From Acidobacteriota bacterium (GTDB taxonomy: Bacteria; Acidobacteriota; Blastocatellia; Pyrinomonadales; Pyrinomonadaceae), in assembly GCA_016700075.1 (NCBI GenBank), contig CP065000.1, positions 1,488,001 through 1,552,000 of the forward strand: DNA of 64,000 nucleotides, written 5' to 3'. The notes below the pieces were generated by a model. It was not told the DNA's origin. It saw nothing but the letters and a program-made list of their open reading frames with translations, and ran no database searches. Positions 42,405 to 51,721 of the stretch are shown here, piece by piece. A program made the translations under genes and the position numbers. How positions within the stretch are numbered: the stretch's first letter is position 1; each line of letters begins with the position of its first letter.

Positions 42405-43724
42405 CTAATCCGCCGGCAGAATTCGTCCGCGACATTCGCCCAAACCGATGCGGCGGAAACCGTCGCGTTCGCAATAGCCTTTCATTATGACTTCGTCGCC
42501 ATCTTCCAGAAATCGGCGCTGCTCGCCTGAGGGCAGATCGATCGGCTCACTGCCGCGCCATGTCAATTCCAGCAGACATCCGCGTTCGTTTTTCTCTTTT
42601 CCGCTGACGGTTCCCGACGCCATCAGATCGCCGGCATTCAAATTACACCCGTTCGAGGCGTGGTGCGTGAGCATCTGGCCGATCGTCCAATAAAGGTCCT
42701 TTGTGTTCGATCGCGAGATCATAAACGGCTCGATGCCCTCGGCACGCATCAACTCCGTCTGGATATAAACCTCAAGATTGATATCTAGCCCGCCAAGCTT
42801 CTGATTCTGCTCGTCGCTCAGATAATCGAGCGGCTGCGGGTCGTCGGGCCCGCGTTCGAACGCCGGCGTGCGAAACGGTGCAAGTGCCTCCATCGTGACG
42901 ACATACGGCGAGATCGTCGTCGCAAAACTTTTTGAAAGAAACGGCCCGAGCGGCTGGTATTCCCATGCCTGAATGTCGCGAGCCGACCAATCATTGACGA
43001 GGCAAACGCCGAAAATATGCTCCTCGGCTTCGCTGAGGTTGATCGGCTCCCCAAGCTCATTCCCCTTGCCGACAAAGAACCCGAGCTCCATCTCGTAATC
43101 GAGATTCTTGCACGGAATAAACACCGGCGGCTTTTCGGCATCGCTCCGGTTCTGCCCGCGCGGGCGGCGAATCTCCGTGCCCGAAACAACGATCGACGAC
43201 GCCCGCCCGTGATACCCGATCGGAATATATTTGTAATTCGGCATCAATGGATTGTCCGGCCGAAACATGGATCCGACATTCGTCGCGTGGTAGATGGAGC
43301 AGTAGAAATCGGTGTAATCGCCGATCGACGCAGGGACAAGCATGCTGCACTCAGGAGCTTCGACCATGTGTTCGGCAAGAATCTTGCGGTCGGCGTCTGA
43401 GGCTTCGATCGAAAGCAGATGCGAAAGACGTCGACGCAGGGCGGTATAAGATTTCCTCTCGCCGGCCAGTTTATTCAGCGAGCTCTCGGAGCCGGCCGCG
43501 GCGGCCTCCCTGGTTTCCGAGTCGATCAACCCGCTGCCGTAACAGCCCCACAGGTCGATGACCTTGTCACCGATCGGGATCCCGACACGCGGCATGTCAG
43601 CATTTTTAGGGCTCGCGAATATACAGAACGGCAGGTTCTGGATCGGAAAGTCCGTTTCGGGCAAGTTGGCGGATTCGACCCAGCTTTGAAGCTGCGGGTC
43701 GTGTGTTTCATTAACTTGGTACAT
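42405..43724 (-). CDS. fahA: Fumarylacetoacetase
   Basis: This enzyme hydrolyses 4-fumarylacetoacetate to fumarate and acetoacetate, the last step of aerobic tyrosine breakdown through homogentisate. The N-terminal SH3-like domain (IQNLPFCIFA) is followed by the catalytic domain with DYTDFYCSIYHATNVGSMFR, IPIGYHGRASSIVVSG, CKNLDYEMELGFFVGKGNE and VCLVNDWSARDIQAWEYQPL, holding the metal-binding Asp and Glu. At 439 residues it has full length. Other tyrosine-pathway genes (hmgA, hpd) are not in the window. An unknown gene lies 9 nt upstream on the same strand. Confidence 0.93.
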   Translation of the reverse strand: MYQVNETHDPQLQSWVESANLPETDFPIQNLPFCIFASPKNADMPRVGIPIGDKVIDLWGCYGSGLIDSETREAAAAGSESSLNKLAGERKSYTALRRRLSHLLSIEASDADRKILAEHMVEAPECSMLVPASIGDYTDFYCSIYHATNVGSMFRPDNPLMPNYKYIPIGYHGRASSIVVSGTEIRRPRGQNRSDAEKPPVFIPCKNLDYEMELGFFVGKGNELGEPINLSEAEEHIFGVCLVNDWSARDIQAWEYQPLGPFLSKSFATTISPYVVTMEALAPFRTPAFERGPDDPQPLDYLSDEQNQKLGGLDINLEVYIQTELMRAEGIEPFMISRSNTKDLYWTIGQMLTHHASNGCNLNAGDLMASGTVSGKEKNERGCLLELTWRGSEPIDLPSGEQRRFLEDGDEVIMKGYCERDGFRRIGLGECRGRILPAD

Positions 43725-43733
43725 AGTCGGTGG

Positions 43734-44651
43734 TTAGAGTATCCCCAGTTTCTGCAGATCGGCTACCGGTTCGTCGAACGAGCATGAACCGAACGAGCGA
43801 ATACCTTTAGCGCGTAATTGCTCGAGCTGGAAAGTATTCAATGAGAATTCCGTGCGCCAGATTATCGACTGATCTTCGACCGCGAATACCTCTTCAAACT
43901 CCTCCTCCATCACGTCCTCGAGGAAGCTTGTGCGGAAACCTTCCCGTGCAAAGCCGGTCATCAGAAAAAGATTGAGGAAACCGTGCATCGTGCCTTGTAC
44001 CGAGTTCGCTTCGTAGGTCAGCGGGCGAAAACAGCGTATCGGATGATGCAGTCCGGCGGTCGCCTTGAATGGCACATTTGCGGCAAGGCAGGTTCGGACG
44101 AACTTCACTATCTCTGTCGTCTTGGGAAACGCCTCTGGTGTTACGCCGCCTGTGCGGATCTTTGCCTGCTGCCCGGCAAGGTTTATCTCGGCGACGAGCT
44201 CGGGCAGAGTTTGGTCAAGGGCAAGCTCAAAGAACGCAGAAACACCCGACGGCAGTGCCGCAGCCGCGGAGGCGATCGCATCGCCAGACGATGCTTTCAT
44301 CTCGACCGAATCGCAGAACATCCGCTCGCCGTTCACTTCATTGAACGAGTCAACGGCCGCGAGGTTTTCGGCCAAATTGCCGTCGAAAACAACGGCGATC
44401 TGCCACGGCGAACCTGCATCGCGTGAAACGAAGTCTGCGGCAGCTTCGGCAAATTCCGTGAGGCGCGACGCCGACACTACGAAACGCCCCAGCATCCACG
44501 AGTAATTGCTGTTGCGGTACGTCGCGTAGTTCAGAACTGCCTCGGGCATCGAGACAGCGGACGGCGGAAAAAGTCCGGCATAATCTATCGATTCGGCCAT
44601 TAAAGCCCGCACCGACGGCCTGATCGCATGAATGGTATTTATTTTGTTCAT
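43734..44651 (-). CDS. Conserved protein of unknown function, co-transcribed with fahA
   Basis: The 305-residue protein is not one I recognise. It lacks a signal peptide or membrane helix. Segments likely to matter are IDYAGLFPPSAVSM near the start, KIRTGGVTPEAFPKT and FKATAGLHHPIRCF in the middle, and SFGSCSFDEPVADLQKLG at the end. The alternation of strands and helices with conserved-looking KIRTGG and KATAGLHH would fit a TIM-barrel (aldolase-like) enzyme, but this is only an impression. I start at MNKINTI (44651); the frame extends 88 codons further without a credible start. The 9-nt gap to fahA implies a shared operon. Confidence 0.75.
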   Translation of the reverse strand: MNKINTIHAIRPSVRALMAESIDYAGLFPPSAVSMPEAVLNYATYRNSNYSWMLGRFVVSASRLTEFAEAAADFVSRDAGSPWQIAVVFDGNLAENLAAVDSFNEVNGERMFCDSVEMKASSGDAIASAAAALPSGVSAFFELALDQTLPELVAEINLAGQQAKIRTGGVTPEAFPKTTEIVKFVRTCLAANVPFKATAGLHHPIRCFRPLTYEANSVQGTMHGFLNLFLMTGFAREGFRTSFLEDVMEEEFEEVFAVEDQSIIWRTEFSLNTFQLEQLRAKGIRSFGSCSFDEPVADLQKLGIL

Positions 44652-44794
44652 CGCCGGATCTGAACGTGCTGAGTAAAGTTGATGATAAGAATTGCGCCCG
44701 CGATTTACAAACTGCGTCGTCGCGGGCCGACTTGCCGAACGGGGCGATTTTGCAGTATCTTTTGTAAATCTTTGGTAAGCAGTAACTTCAGCCG

Positions 44795-45292
44795 ATGCGT
44801 GTACTAGGTATTGATCCAGGCAGTGAAACGCTCGGTTGGGGCGTCGTCGAAGGACGCAGCACGCGTTATTCTCTCGTTGCCTATGGGACGGTGAGGTCTC
44901 GGTCGAGAGACGCATTTTCCAAACGCCTGCTGAATATTTACGAGTCTGTTGACGAGATAATGGCGGAACATTCGCCGGACGTGTTGGCGGTAGAGGATAC
45001 GTTTTACGCTGTAAATGTAAGTGTCGCTCTAAAGCTCGGTCAGGTTCGCGGACTGATGCTGCTGCTTGCAGAACAACGCGGGCTCGACATCGCTGAGTAT
45101 GCTCCGCGGCTGATCAAACAGACCGTCGTAGGATATGGCAACGCCGAGAAGCAGCAAGTACAGGAAATGGTGCGAGTGCTGCTAGGAATGCGTGAGCCGC
45201 CAAGACCTTATGACGCTGCCGATGCTCTGGCGACGGCGATCTGCCATTTCCATCACGCAGGGCCGACCGGAAAGGCCGCTTTGAAGAAATGA
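44795..45292 (+). CDS. ruvC: Holliday junction resolvase RuvC
   Basis: RuvC cuts Holliday junctions made by RuvAB. The acidic residues are in place: Asp in VLGIDPGSETLGWGVVE, Glu in VLAVEDTFYAVN and the Asp pair in RPYDAADALATAI. At 165 residues it is normal. It lacks ruvA and ruvB neighbours. The last bases overlap the start of the following secreted-protein gene (ATGA). Confidence 0.95.
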   Translation: MRVLGIDPGSETLGWGVVEGRSTRYSLVAYGTVRSRSRDAFSKRLLNIYESVDEIMAEHSPDVLAVEDTFYAVNVSVALKLGQVRGLMLLLAEQRGLDIAEYAPRLIKQTVVGYGNAEKQQVQEMVRVLLGMREPPRPYDAADALATAICHFHHAGPTGKAALKK

Positions 45293-46065
45293 AAGGACGG
45301 GTTCATCTGAAAATATGCTTTGCCGCATGGCTTCTACTCTTGCTCTCATCGGTCAGCGAGAACATTGGCCAAACACGCAGACCGGCGACGAATCAGCGAA
45401 ACGCTGTCTCTGCTAAAGATCCATTGGTCGGCAAGACCGCCATTGTCATGGACGAACTTTTGTCAGTGCTGCGCCGCGAGCCCAGCCTTTTTTCTGAGGC
45501 AGTTCATCGTATGCAGCGGGGCAGGCAAGTAAGCATTCTTGGAACGAGAGAAGCTGACGGCGTGACATTTTTGAAAGTGAAGGCTCTGCCTTCAAGCGAA
45601 GGTTGGGTGCAGTCGGAAGCGGTGATATCTGCAGCTCGGCCGCAGGACGAGGAACGCGGAGCGATGATCGTACAGGCTCTTGCAGGTTTTGAACAGGTCG
45701 AGGCCGGCGTTCAGTATTTCAAACTCTTCCCAAATTCAAGATTCAGACCAACACTTCTTCTTATTTTTGGCGATACGCTCGAGGACATTGCTACGAATAT
45801 TACCCGAGATGCCGGTAGGCGCCTGAGACGCAAAGAAATGGCTGCTTCCGCAGCTCCAATGCACAGCTATTATTTAAATTTCGTAATGCTGGACCGATAC
45901 CGCAAGCTGGGCATCCGGTTTCTGTTCAATCCGAAAACCAGGAACTATCATTACGACGGACAGGCTTGGAGTGAGATAGTTTCCAAATTTCCGGACTCAA
46001 CGGAGGCTGCGGCCGCCCGGGAACGGTTGAATGACCTGAAGACAAAGCTCGAAGCAGAAAAATGA
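45289..46065 (+). CDS. Secreted SH3-like domain protein
   Basis: A 258-residue protein with a signal peptide (FAAWLLLLLSSVSENIGQ). Residues about 45-105 resemble a bacterial SH3 domain (GKTAIVMDELLSVLRREPS ... GRQVSILGTREADGVTFLKV ... EGWVQSEAVI). The remainder is charged and helical with YYLNFVMLDRYRKLGIRFLF and ends in a coiled tail. The family is not recognised; SH3-like domains often bind cell-wall material. It overlaps ruvC by 4 nt, which is surprising for an exported protein and suggests operon formation by chance. Confidence 0.72.
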   Translation: MKGRVHLKICFAAWLLLLLSSVSENIGQTRRPATNQRNAVSAKDPLVGKTAIVMDELLSVLRREPSLFSEAVHRMQRGRQVSILGTREADGVTFLKVKALPSSEGWVQSEAVISAARPQDEERGAMIVQALAGFEQVEAGVQYFKLFPNSRFRPTLLLIFGDTLEDIATNITRDAGRRLRRKEMAASAAPMHSYYLNFVMLDRYRKLGIRFLFNPKTRNYHYDGQAWSEIVSKFPDSTEAAAARERLNDLKTKLEAEK

Positions 46066-46073
46066 CGCAAGTT

Positions 46074-46979
46074 TCAAGTGGTGCGGTTTGCGATCTGAAC
46101 GGCCACTAAGCCTGCGACACGGGCGTTGTTCTCTAACAATGCGATGTTAGCTTTTAGCGTTCTGCCGCCGGACGCCTTTGTCAGTTCTGACAAGAGGAAC
46201 GGCGTGACGTCCTTTCCGCTGATGCCTTGGCGGCCAACGCCTGCGATCGCAGCTCCGATAATGCTTTCCATTTCATCGCGAGGAAGCTCGAACTCCTTTG
46301 GAACAGGTACGGTCAAAAGCGTTGCCTGACGCATTCCGAGGGCATCTCGAGCGGCGGCCACCAACGCCGCATCTGAAGCCGAATCCACACGATGATCTGC
46401 GTTCAGCCCGCTGGAGCGGCTGTAGAAGGCCGGCATTTCATCACACTGCCACCCGAGCACAGCGACCCCGTGCGTCTCAAGCCATTCGCGGGTAGCAGCA
46501 ATGTCGAGGATCATTTTTGCACCGGAGCAAACGACCACGATCGGTGTTTCCGCAAGCGTCGGAAGGTCTGCCGAAATGTCCGCGGCATAACCGCGATGCA
46601 CACCGCCGACGCCGCCGGTCGCGAAGACGCGTATCCCTGCCCGGTGAGCGATAAAGGCTGTCGTCGAAACAGTAGTTGCACAGTCAAGATTGTTCGCGAC
46701 CGCGATCGGGAGGTCGCGTGTAGATGCTTTTCTAATGTCTGCTCCTGAGGCGAGAAATTCGATCTCATCCTGCGAAAGGCCCACGCGAAACTCACCGCCG
46801 ATGATCGCTATAGTAGCCGGAACGGCTCCGCTCTCACGGACCGATTCCTCACATCGCAGTGCGGTTTTTATGTTATCGGGATGCGGAAGCCCATGAGCAA
46901 TGACCGTCGATTCCAATGCTACGACGGCGGTGCCGGATGCGATGGCTTCTTGTACTTCGGGACTGAATTTGATCTTCAC
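46074..46979 (-). CDS. psuG: Pseudouridine-5'-phosphate glycosidase
   Basis: PsuG cleaves pseudouridine 5'-phosphate to uracil and ribose 5-phosphate. The family motifs are clear: VVALESTVIAHGLPHPDN at the start, IRKASTRDLP, TTVSTTAFIAHRAGIRVFATGGVGGVH (split here over two lines of the fold) and CSGAKMILDIAATREWLET. At 301 residues it is full length. No psuK kinase or transporter gene lies nearby, so pseudouridine phosphate may come from RNA turnover. It is followed upstream by lepB, 13 nt away. Confidence 0.93.
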   Translation of the reverse strand: MKIKFSPEVQEAIASGTAVVALESTVIAHGLPHPDNIKTALRCEESVRESGAVPATIAIIGGEFRVGLSQDEIEFLASGADIRKASTRDLPIAVANNLDCATTVSTTAFIAHRAGIRVFATGGVGGVHRGYAADISADLPTLAETPIVVVCSGAKMILDIAATREWLETHGVAVLGWQCDEMPAFYSRSSGLNADHRVDSASDAALVAAARDALGMRQATLLTVPVPKEFELPRDEMESIIGAAIAGVGRQGISGKDVTPFLLSELTKASGGRTLKANIALLENNARVAGLVAVQIANRTT

Positions 46980-46992
46980 AAACAGAGCAAGG

Positions 46993-47829
46993 CTATTTTA
47001 CGAACTTGCCAATACGGTCAAGCCGCGGATGCGTCACGCATCCGAACAGATCTCCGTTCGATGCTCCCCGGTCGCACGACCAATAGACGAACATCGCCCG
47101 GCCGATGATCAGTTCACGAGGCACAAAGCCCCAAAATCGGCTATCTTCACTATTGTCGCGGCTATCACCGAGGACGAAGAAACTGTTGTCAGGAACCTGC
47201 ATCGTCTTGCCTGCCACGCCGAATTCGTAACCGCGGCGAGAGAGCCGCATTCCCGCACGGATGGCGTCCATCGACTCCGGGTCATAATACACGTCCCACA
47301 ACTCTCCCTCTCGACGCTCTTCGAATTCGGTCACTGTCAGCGCCGAGAGATTGTCCGGTGCCTCGCCTATGAGCCGATGCTCTGGCAGAAGCTGGCCGTT
47401 GATGAACACTTGATTGTCGCGAAATTCGACGGTCTCGCCGGGCAGCCCGATGACTCGCTTTACATAATTGATCTGATACGGAACGAGCGGCGGATTGCGG
47501 CTGGCGTCCATTCGCGGATTTACCTTATTGCCCGGATATTTGAATACGATGATGTCGCCGCGGCGTATCTCACGCTGCGGCAGGAACCAGAGGTCATTGC
47601 CGCCGGGAGTAAAGATAAATTTATTTACGAGAAGGTAGTCGCCGACCAATATCGTGTTCTGCATCGAGCCCGTCGGCACAGTGACGGCTTGAAGTATGAA
47701 CGTCATTCCGAATAGTGCCATCACAAGCGTGACGACGAAAGACTCGAAATACTCCCTGATAACGGATCGCTGCGGCGATGCCGGTTTTACCTCAGGAGCA
47801 GGAGGCTGATCCAGTGTGTCTTGTGTCAT
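46993..47829 (-). CDS. lepB: Signal peptidase I
   Basis: LepB removes signal peptides from exported proteins at the outer face of the inner membrane. A membrane helix (FESFVVTLVMALFGMTFILQ) precedes the Ser nucleophile in VPTGSMQNTILVGD; the catalytic Lys is in YVKRVIGLPGETVEF and the C-terminal box in GDSRDNSEDSRFWGFV. At 278 residues with an inserted beta region it is normal. The rnc gene lies 6 nt upstream on the same strand, the conserved lepB-rnc pairing. Confidence 0.95.
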   Translation of the reverse strand: MTQDTLDQPPAPEVKPASPQRSVIREYFESFVVTLVMALFGMTFILQAVTVPTGSMQNTILVGDYLLVNKFIFTPGGNDLWFLPQREIRRGDIIVFKYPGNKVNPRMDASRNPPLVPYQINYVKRVIGLPGETVEFRDNQVFINGQLLPEHRLIGEAPDNLSALTVTEFEERREGELWDVYYDPESMDAIRAGMRLSRRGYEFGVAGKTMQVPDNSFFVLGDSRDNSEDSRFWGFVPRELIIGRAMFVYWSCDRGASNGDLFGCVTHPRLDRIGKFVK

Positions 47830-47835
47830 AAGATA

Positions 47836-48555
47836 CTATTTTGACGCGGATTCCGCTGCCTGTAGATCGACCAACGCCTTTTCGGCGGCTACCATTTCCG
47901 CTGCCTTTATTGAAGTGCCCTCGCCTGTGGACCGCCCGCCTTCCCATACTGCTTCAACGTAAAACGTTCGCTTGTGAGGAGGGCCTTCCGAGCGCAGCAG
48001 ATTGTAACTCGGGGCAGGAACATTCTGAGCCTGAAGCCGCTCCTGCAAACGCGTTTTCGGATCTATCGACGAACGCGGGGTGACTGCCTTTAGGTCGTCA
48101 GAGAATAAACGCCTCACAAAAACCTTTGCGGACGTATAACCCGAATCCAGAAAAACAGAAGCTATCACAGCTTCCAGTGTGTCTGCCAAGATCGCAGGTT
48201 TGGAGCGGCCGCCGTTCTGTTCCTCACCGCGGCCCATGCGGATGTATTCTCCAAGCTTCATACGTCCCGCTATTTCCGCAAGCTTGACCGAACTGACGAG
48301 GTGGTGCTTCATTGCGGTCAATTCGCCCGCGGTGCGATCCGGGCCGTCGGCAAAAAGCTGCTCGGCGATGATCAGACCCAAAATGGAATCACCAAGAAAT
48401 TCAAATGATTCATTCTCTGCCAGATGAGCTTCATTTTTATCACCTTGCAGATTTTCATGAGCCCATGACCGATGCGTGACCGCTCGTTCGAGCAGCTTCA
48501 GGTCGCTGAAACGATGCCCTATCAAACTTTCCAGTTTTCCCAGCGGGGCAACCAT
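47836..48555 (-). CDS. rnc: Ribonuclease III
   Basis: RNase III cleaves double-stranded RNA, including rRNA precursors. The signature ESFEFLGDSILGLIIAE carries the catalytic residues (ERLEFLGD in most relatives), ILADTLEAVIASVFLDSG gives the second acidic site, and the C-terminal dsRNA-binding domain holds DPKTRLQERLQAQ and AAEMVAAEKALVDLQ. I start at MVAPLGKLE (48555); an ATG 30 nt upstream is possible. The gene forms an operon with lepB. Confidence 0.95.
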   Translation of the reverse strand: MVAPLGKLESLIGHRFSDLKLLERAVTHRSWAHENLQGDKNEAHLAENESFEFLGDSILGLIIAEQLFADGPDRTAGELTAMKHHLVSSVKLAEIAGRMKLGEYIRMGRGEEQNGGRSKPAILADTLEAVIASVFLDSGYTSAKVFVRRLFSDDLKAVTPRSSIDPKTRLQERLQAQNVPAPSYNLLRSEGPPHKRTFYVEAVWEGGRSTGEGTSIKAAEMVAAEKALVDLQAAESASK

Positions 48556-48582
48556 ACGTTCCAATCTTAAGAACAATGCCGG

Positions 48583-48623
48583 CAAAAGAAAAGCCGGAAG
48601 TTGCCAACAGCAAGCTTCCGGCT
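48583..48623 (-). terminator. Terminator of the TPR-like secreted protein gene
   Basis: On the minus strand the 9-bp stem AGCCGGAAG/CTTCCGGCT with a 14-nt loop is followed by TTTTCTTTTG. It ends the transcript that starts at 49789 and lies about 80 nt past that stop codon, before rnc. Confidence 0.85.
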
Positions 48624-48703
48624 AAATTGAGGGTTCAGACAGTTACCGGCGAACCATTTCGCAAGTCAATTGCGGCGGTCCGAACAGGCTCGGCAAATGC
48701 CGC

Positions 48704-49789
48704 CTAAGACCCCGAGGATTCTCCTTCGAATATCGGAGTTACCGGCGTCGTCGGATTAACAAGCGGTTGCTTCAAAGTATTCGCTATCCACGAATCGACG
48801 CCATCCGTTTTCGCAAAACGAAGCTTGTAGGCATCTTCAACGTTCTTTTTCATCGACGCTTTGTATGCCGCAGCCTGACCGAGATTGAATGCACGTGCAA
48901 AGGCATCCATCGCTCGTTCTGCAGTGCCGTTCGCGAGTGCCACTTTGTTGCGGATGTTGTCCACTTTCTGTTTGGCAACCTCCGCCGTGTCGTTGTCATT
49001 CTGGTCCTTCTCGAGCGTCTTGATCTCTTCTACAAGTTTGTTCAACTCATCGAAATAGAAGAAGCCGATCAGCTCGTACGGGATCGGGTTTTTCTTTGTG
49101 TCAGAATCTGCCTGGGTCGCCTTGTAAAGATAGGGCAAAGCACCGGCACGGTTCTTTTGCGGAACTGCGTAAATATAGCCAATGGTCAGGTTAAGCCAAC
49201 CGAGTGCGTCCTCTTTGTTTTTATAGATAAAAGGTGCCACACCAAAGGTCTTGAATTCTTTACCGGATTCGAGGCTGGCGATCGCCTGCTTTGCAAAGCG
49301 GACAGTATCGTCGTTGTATTTATTACGGCCCGCAAAGGCTTCATCGTAACCGATCGAACCGAGGACTATCTCAGCGGCACGAAACTCATCGGCGTATTTT
49401 GCAAGTATCTCTTTACCGGAAGAGTAAACTTCGTCCCAGTTCTTCGCCTTCATAGCGGTGTCAAACCGGGTGACAAGTTTGTTCTTCGCTTCCTCTTCCT
49501 CCATCTCTTTCACGGTCTCTTTGAATCGCGGAAGTCGAGGGGTCAGCCAATCTGCCAACTCCTTTGCACCGTCACACTTACCGAATTTCGCCAAGTACTC
49601 TTCACCCGCTAGAATGGCGGCCTTGCGTCCGGCAATAGATTTGTCGGCATGAGCGGCACGGAACTTGTCGCCTGCAGCGACGATCGCTTCTGCGTCACAT
49701 GAGTCCTGAGCCGAAGCCGCGCCTGTTCCTAAGACAAACAATAGGGCGGCAAATATCCCCACGCCCGCTTGTCTAAATACTTTTTTCAT
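48704..49789 (-). CDS. Secreted alpha-helical (TPR-like) protein
   Basis: A 361-residue protein with a good signal peptide (VGIFAALLFVLGTGAASAQ) and a strong start (GGAGGAAGG before the ATG), beginning at MKKVFRQ. The body is helical and repeat-like, with segments such as NWDEVYSSGKEILAKYADEF and AGALPYLYKATQADSDTKKN that resemble TPR helices, plus a coiled-coil KLVEEIKTLEKDQNDNDTAE. It ends in a Pro/Thr-rich tail. It probably acts in the periplasm as a scaffold, but no partner is visible. The strong Shine-Dalgarno sequence and own terminator suggest high, independent expression. Confidence 0.8.
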   Translation of the reverse strand: MKKVFRQAGVGIFAALLFVLGTGAASAQDSCDAEAIVAAGDKFRAAHADKSIAGRKAAILAGEEYLAKFGKCDGAKELADWLTPRLPRFKETVKEMEEEEAKNKLVTRFDTAMKAKNWDEVYSSGKEILAKYADEFRAAEIVLGSIGYDEAFAGRNKYNDDTVRFAKQAIASLESGKEFKTFGVAPFIYKNKEDALGWLNLTIGYIYAVPQKNRAGALPYLYKATQADSDTKKNPIPYELIGFFYFDELNKLVEEIKTLEKDQNDNDTAEVAKQKVDNIRNKVALANGTAERAMDAFARAFNLGQAAAYKASMKKNVEDAYKLRFAKTDGVDSWIANTLKQPLVNPTTPVTPIFEGESSGS

Positions 49790-50062
49790 TTTCTTCCTTC
49801 CTCCGGGTGATGCCCTCAATTATTGCGTACCGGCGACGCTTCATTCGTCGGGTTTGCGTGTCTTCAGATGAAGCCGATTGCAGAAAAGTTGCAATTCATC
49901 ATGCTGACGTTTAACTGTTAAAATAGCGTAATCGCCCTTAAAATAAAAAGCGTAAAAACGAAAATAATCCTGCAATCAAAAGGCTCTGTCAAGCCCGTTG
50001 CCGCACGTATCGTCACGCCGGCGTGTATCTTATTGAAAACAAACGATAAGGGATTTTGATTT

Positions 50063-51721
50063 TTAAGGCCTGTCCTTTGGTCCGTCCTTTTTCTCTGCAC
50101 CTTCCTTTTCGTAGGTAATGACAACCGGCGGAAAGACCGGGGCTGATGAGCCGGTCTTGGTCACAAGCCGTTGAGGTGCAGCCTCCGATCCGCTACGCAC
50201 GCTCGGCACAATGATAACAGGCCGTCCTGCGTCACCTTCCTTAATGCCTTCGGCCTCTTCGCCCTCTGTTACCGCTTTGGCCGCAGTTTGAACATCAATG
50301 CGATTGCGCGGCTGCAGTTTGAATTCGGTTTGTGCCAGATTTCGATTCGTTCTTTGAATATTCGGCGCCAGCGTGCGATATATCTGTGCCGCGATCGCTG
50401 CAGCGTTTCGGCCGCGCTCACGTTCGCCGCGAGTAATGACGACAACGGCATATTTTGGAGACTCGATCGGAGCAACAGAGGCGAACAGCCCTACCCAAGA
50501 ATTTCGCCCGATGCACGAGCCCGTCTTGCCTGCAACGCCGAGCGTCTGGTCCATATTGCGGCGGGCGGTGCCGTATTCCGAAGCGCCGATCATGCCCGGG
50601 ATTACACGGCGGAGATTCTGTTGCGGTATCGTGATGCTAGGTTTGGCTATCACCTCGAAGTTAGCCCGTTCGATCGAAGTTCTGGGAACCCTCGGAGTGA
50701 CCACGTTTCCGCCGTTCGTGATAGCTGAGACCATTACGGCCAACTGCAGACCGGTTACTTCAAAGTCATCGCCGTGCGAATAGATACGCGGATTGTGATT
50801 GCCGTATGGAAGCCTGCCGGGGCTTTCATTCTCCAGGTTGATGCCTGTTGGCCGCCCCAGGCCGAGTTGACGAGCGTATTCGATCACTTTTGGGTTTCCG
50901 ACCGAGGATCCGACCCGTTGAAAATATGGGTTATCAGAAAAAGCAAGCGAATCATCAAGACCGAGCCGATTCGGGATCTCTTTTGTACGCCCGTCGTTCA
51001 CATCTATAACGCCCTCATTGACACCTGCGACGCCGGTAACGAGCTTGATGGTCGAACACGGCTTTATCGGCTGGCGTGCGGCCCATTCCTGATTGACTAT
51101 GGTCAGGACCTTGCCTGTTTGAGCTTCCATCACAACCACCGAGCCGGCTTTATCGCCAAGAGCGGCCACTGCGGCTTGCCTGACCTGAAGGTCCTCGCCT
51201 TCGGTGTTGTCATTGGCAATATTCGAAATTGTTTCTGATCTGAGGCCGCGTTCAAAAGCGAGTTTTCTTGCCTGCGCTTCACGGATCGCCTGTTCGCGGC
51301 GACGGCGTTCTTCCAATGCCGCCTGACGGCGTTCCTGTTCCAATCGCCGCCGCTCGGCCGCAGTTCTGCGGGTTTCTTCTTTCTTGTTTGCGGGTTTCTT
51401 AGGGTCGTCCTTACGGCCGGCTGTTCGTTTGTCGTCCTTCTTTGGATCGGTCTTTTTTGCGGTTTTTGAGTTCTTGTCCGCTGCCTTCTTGTCTGCAGCC
51501 CGCTTATCTGCCGCGGTCTGTTTTCCCTTTTTATCGTCCTTTCCGTTCTTGTCGGCTACGGCTTTCTTCGCGTCTTTCGCCGACGTCGCCTTCTTATTGT
51601 CCTTCGCAGATTGAGCCGACTTTTTTGTTTGTGCGTGAGCGGGGGACGTTGCGAATGTAACAGTTATTGCCAGAACGAGACCACAGAAAACGGCAAGCGG
51701 TCGCAGGGGTGAAAACTTCAT
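50063..51721 (-). CDS. Penicillin-binding protein-like D,D-transpeptidase with a long Lys/Ala-rich linker
   Basis: The 552-residue protein starts with a signal peptide (FCGLVLAITVTFATSPAHA). Residues about 32-115 are a low-complexity Lys/Ala/Asp segment (KKAVADKNGKDDKKGK and similar), then an Arg/Glu-rich helix (RRRLEQERRQAALEERRR). The transpeptidase domain has SxxK as STIK (near 222), SxN as SDN (near 260) and KTGS (near 396). It would crosslink peptidoglycan but lacks the usual PBP dimerisation domain, so it may be an unusual low-molecular-weight PBP. The basic linker could bind wall polymers or DNA; this is a guess. A Pro-rich tail ends it. Confidence 0.85.
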   Translation of the reverse strand: MKFSPLRPLAVFCGLVLAITVTFATSPAHAQTKKSAQSAKDNKKATSAKDAKKAVADKNGKDDKKGKQTAADKRAADKKAADKNSKTAKKTDPKKDDKRTAGRKDDPKKPANKKEETRRTAAERRRLEQERRQAALEERRRREQAIREAQARKLAFERGLRSETISNIANDNTEGEDLQVRQAAVAALGDKAGSVVVMEAQTGKVLTIVNQEWAARQPIKPCSTIKLVTGVAGVNEGVIDVNDGRTKEIPNRLGLDDSLAFSDNPYFQRVGSSVGNPKVIEYARQLGLGRPTGINLENESPGRLPYGNHNPRIYSHGDDFEVTGLQLAVMVSAITNGGNVVTPRVPRTSIERANFEVIAKPSITIPQQNLRRVIPGMIGASEYGTARRNMDQTLGVAGKTGSCIGRNSWVGLFASVAPIESPKYAVVVITRGERERGRNAAAIAAQIYRTLAPNIQRTNRNLAQTEFKLQPRNRIDVQTAAKAVTEGEEAEGIKEGDAGRPVIIVPSVRSGSEAAPQRLVTKTGSSAPVFPPVVITYEKEGAEKKDGPKDRP

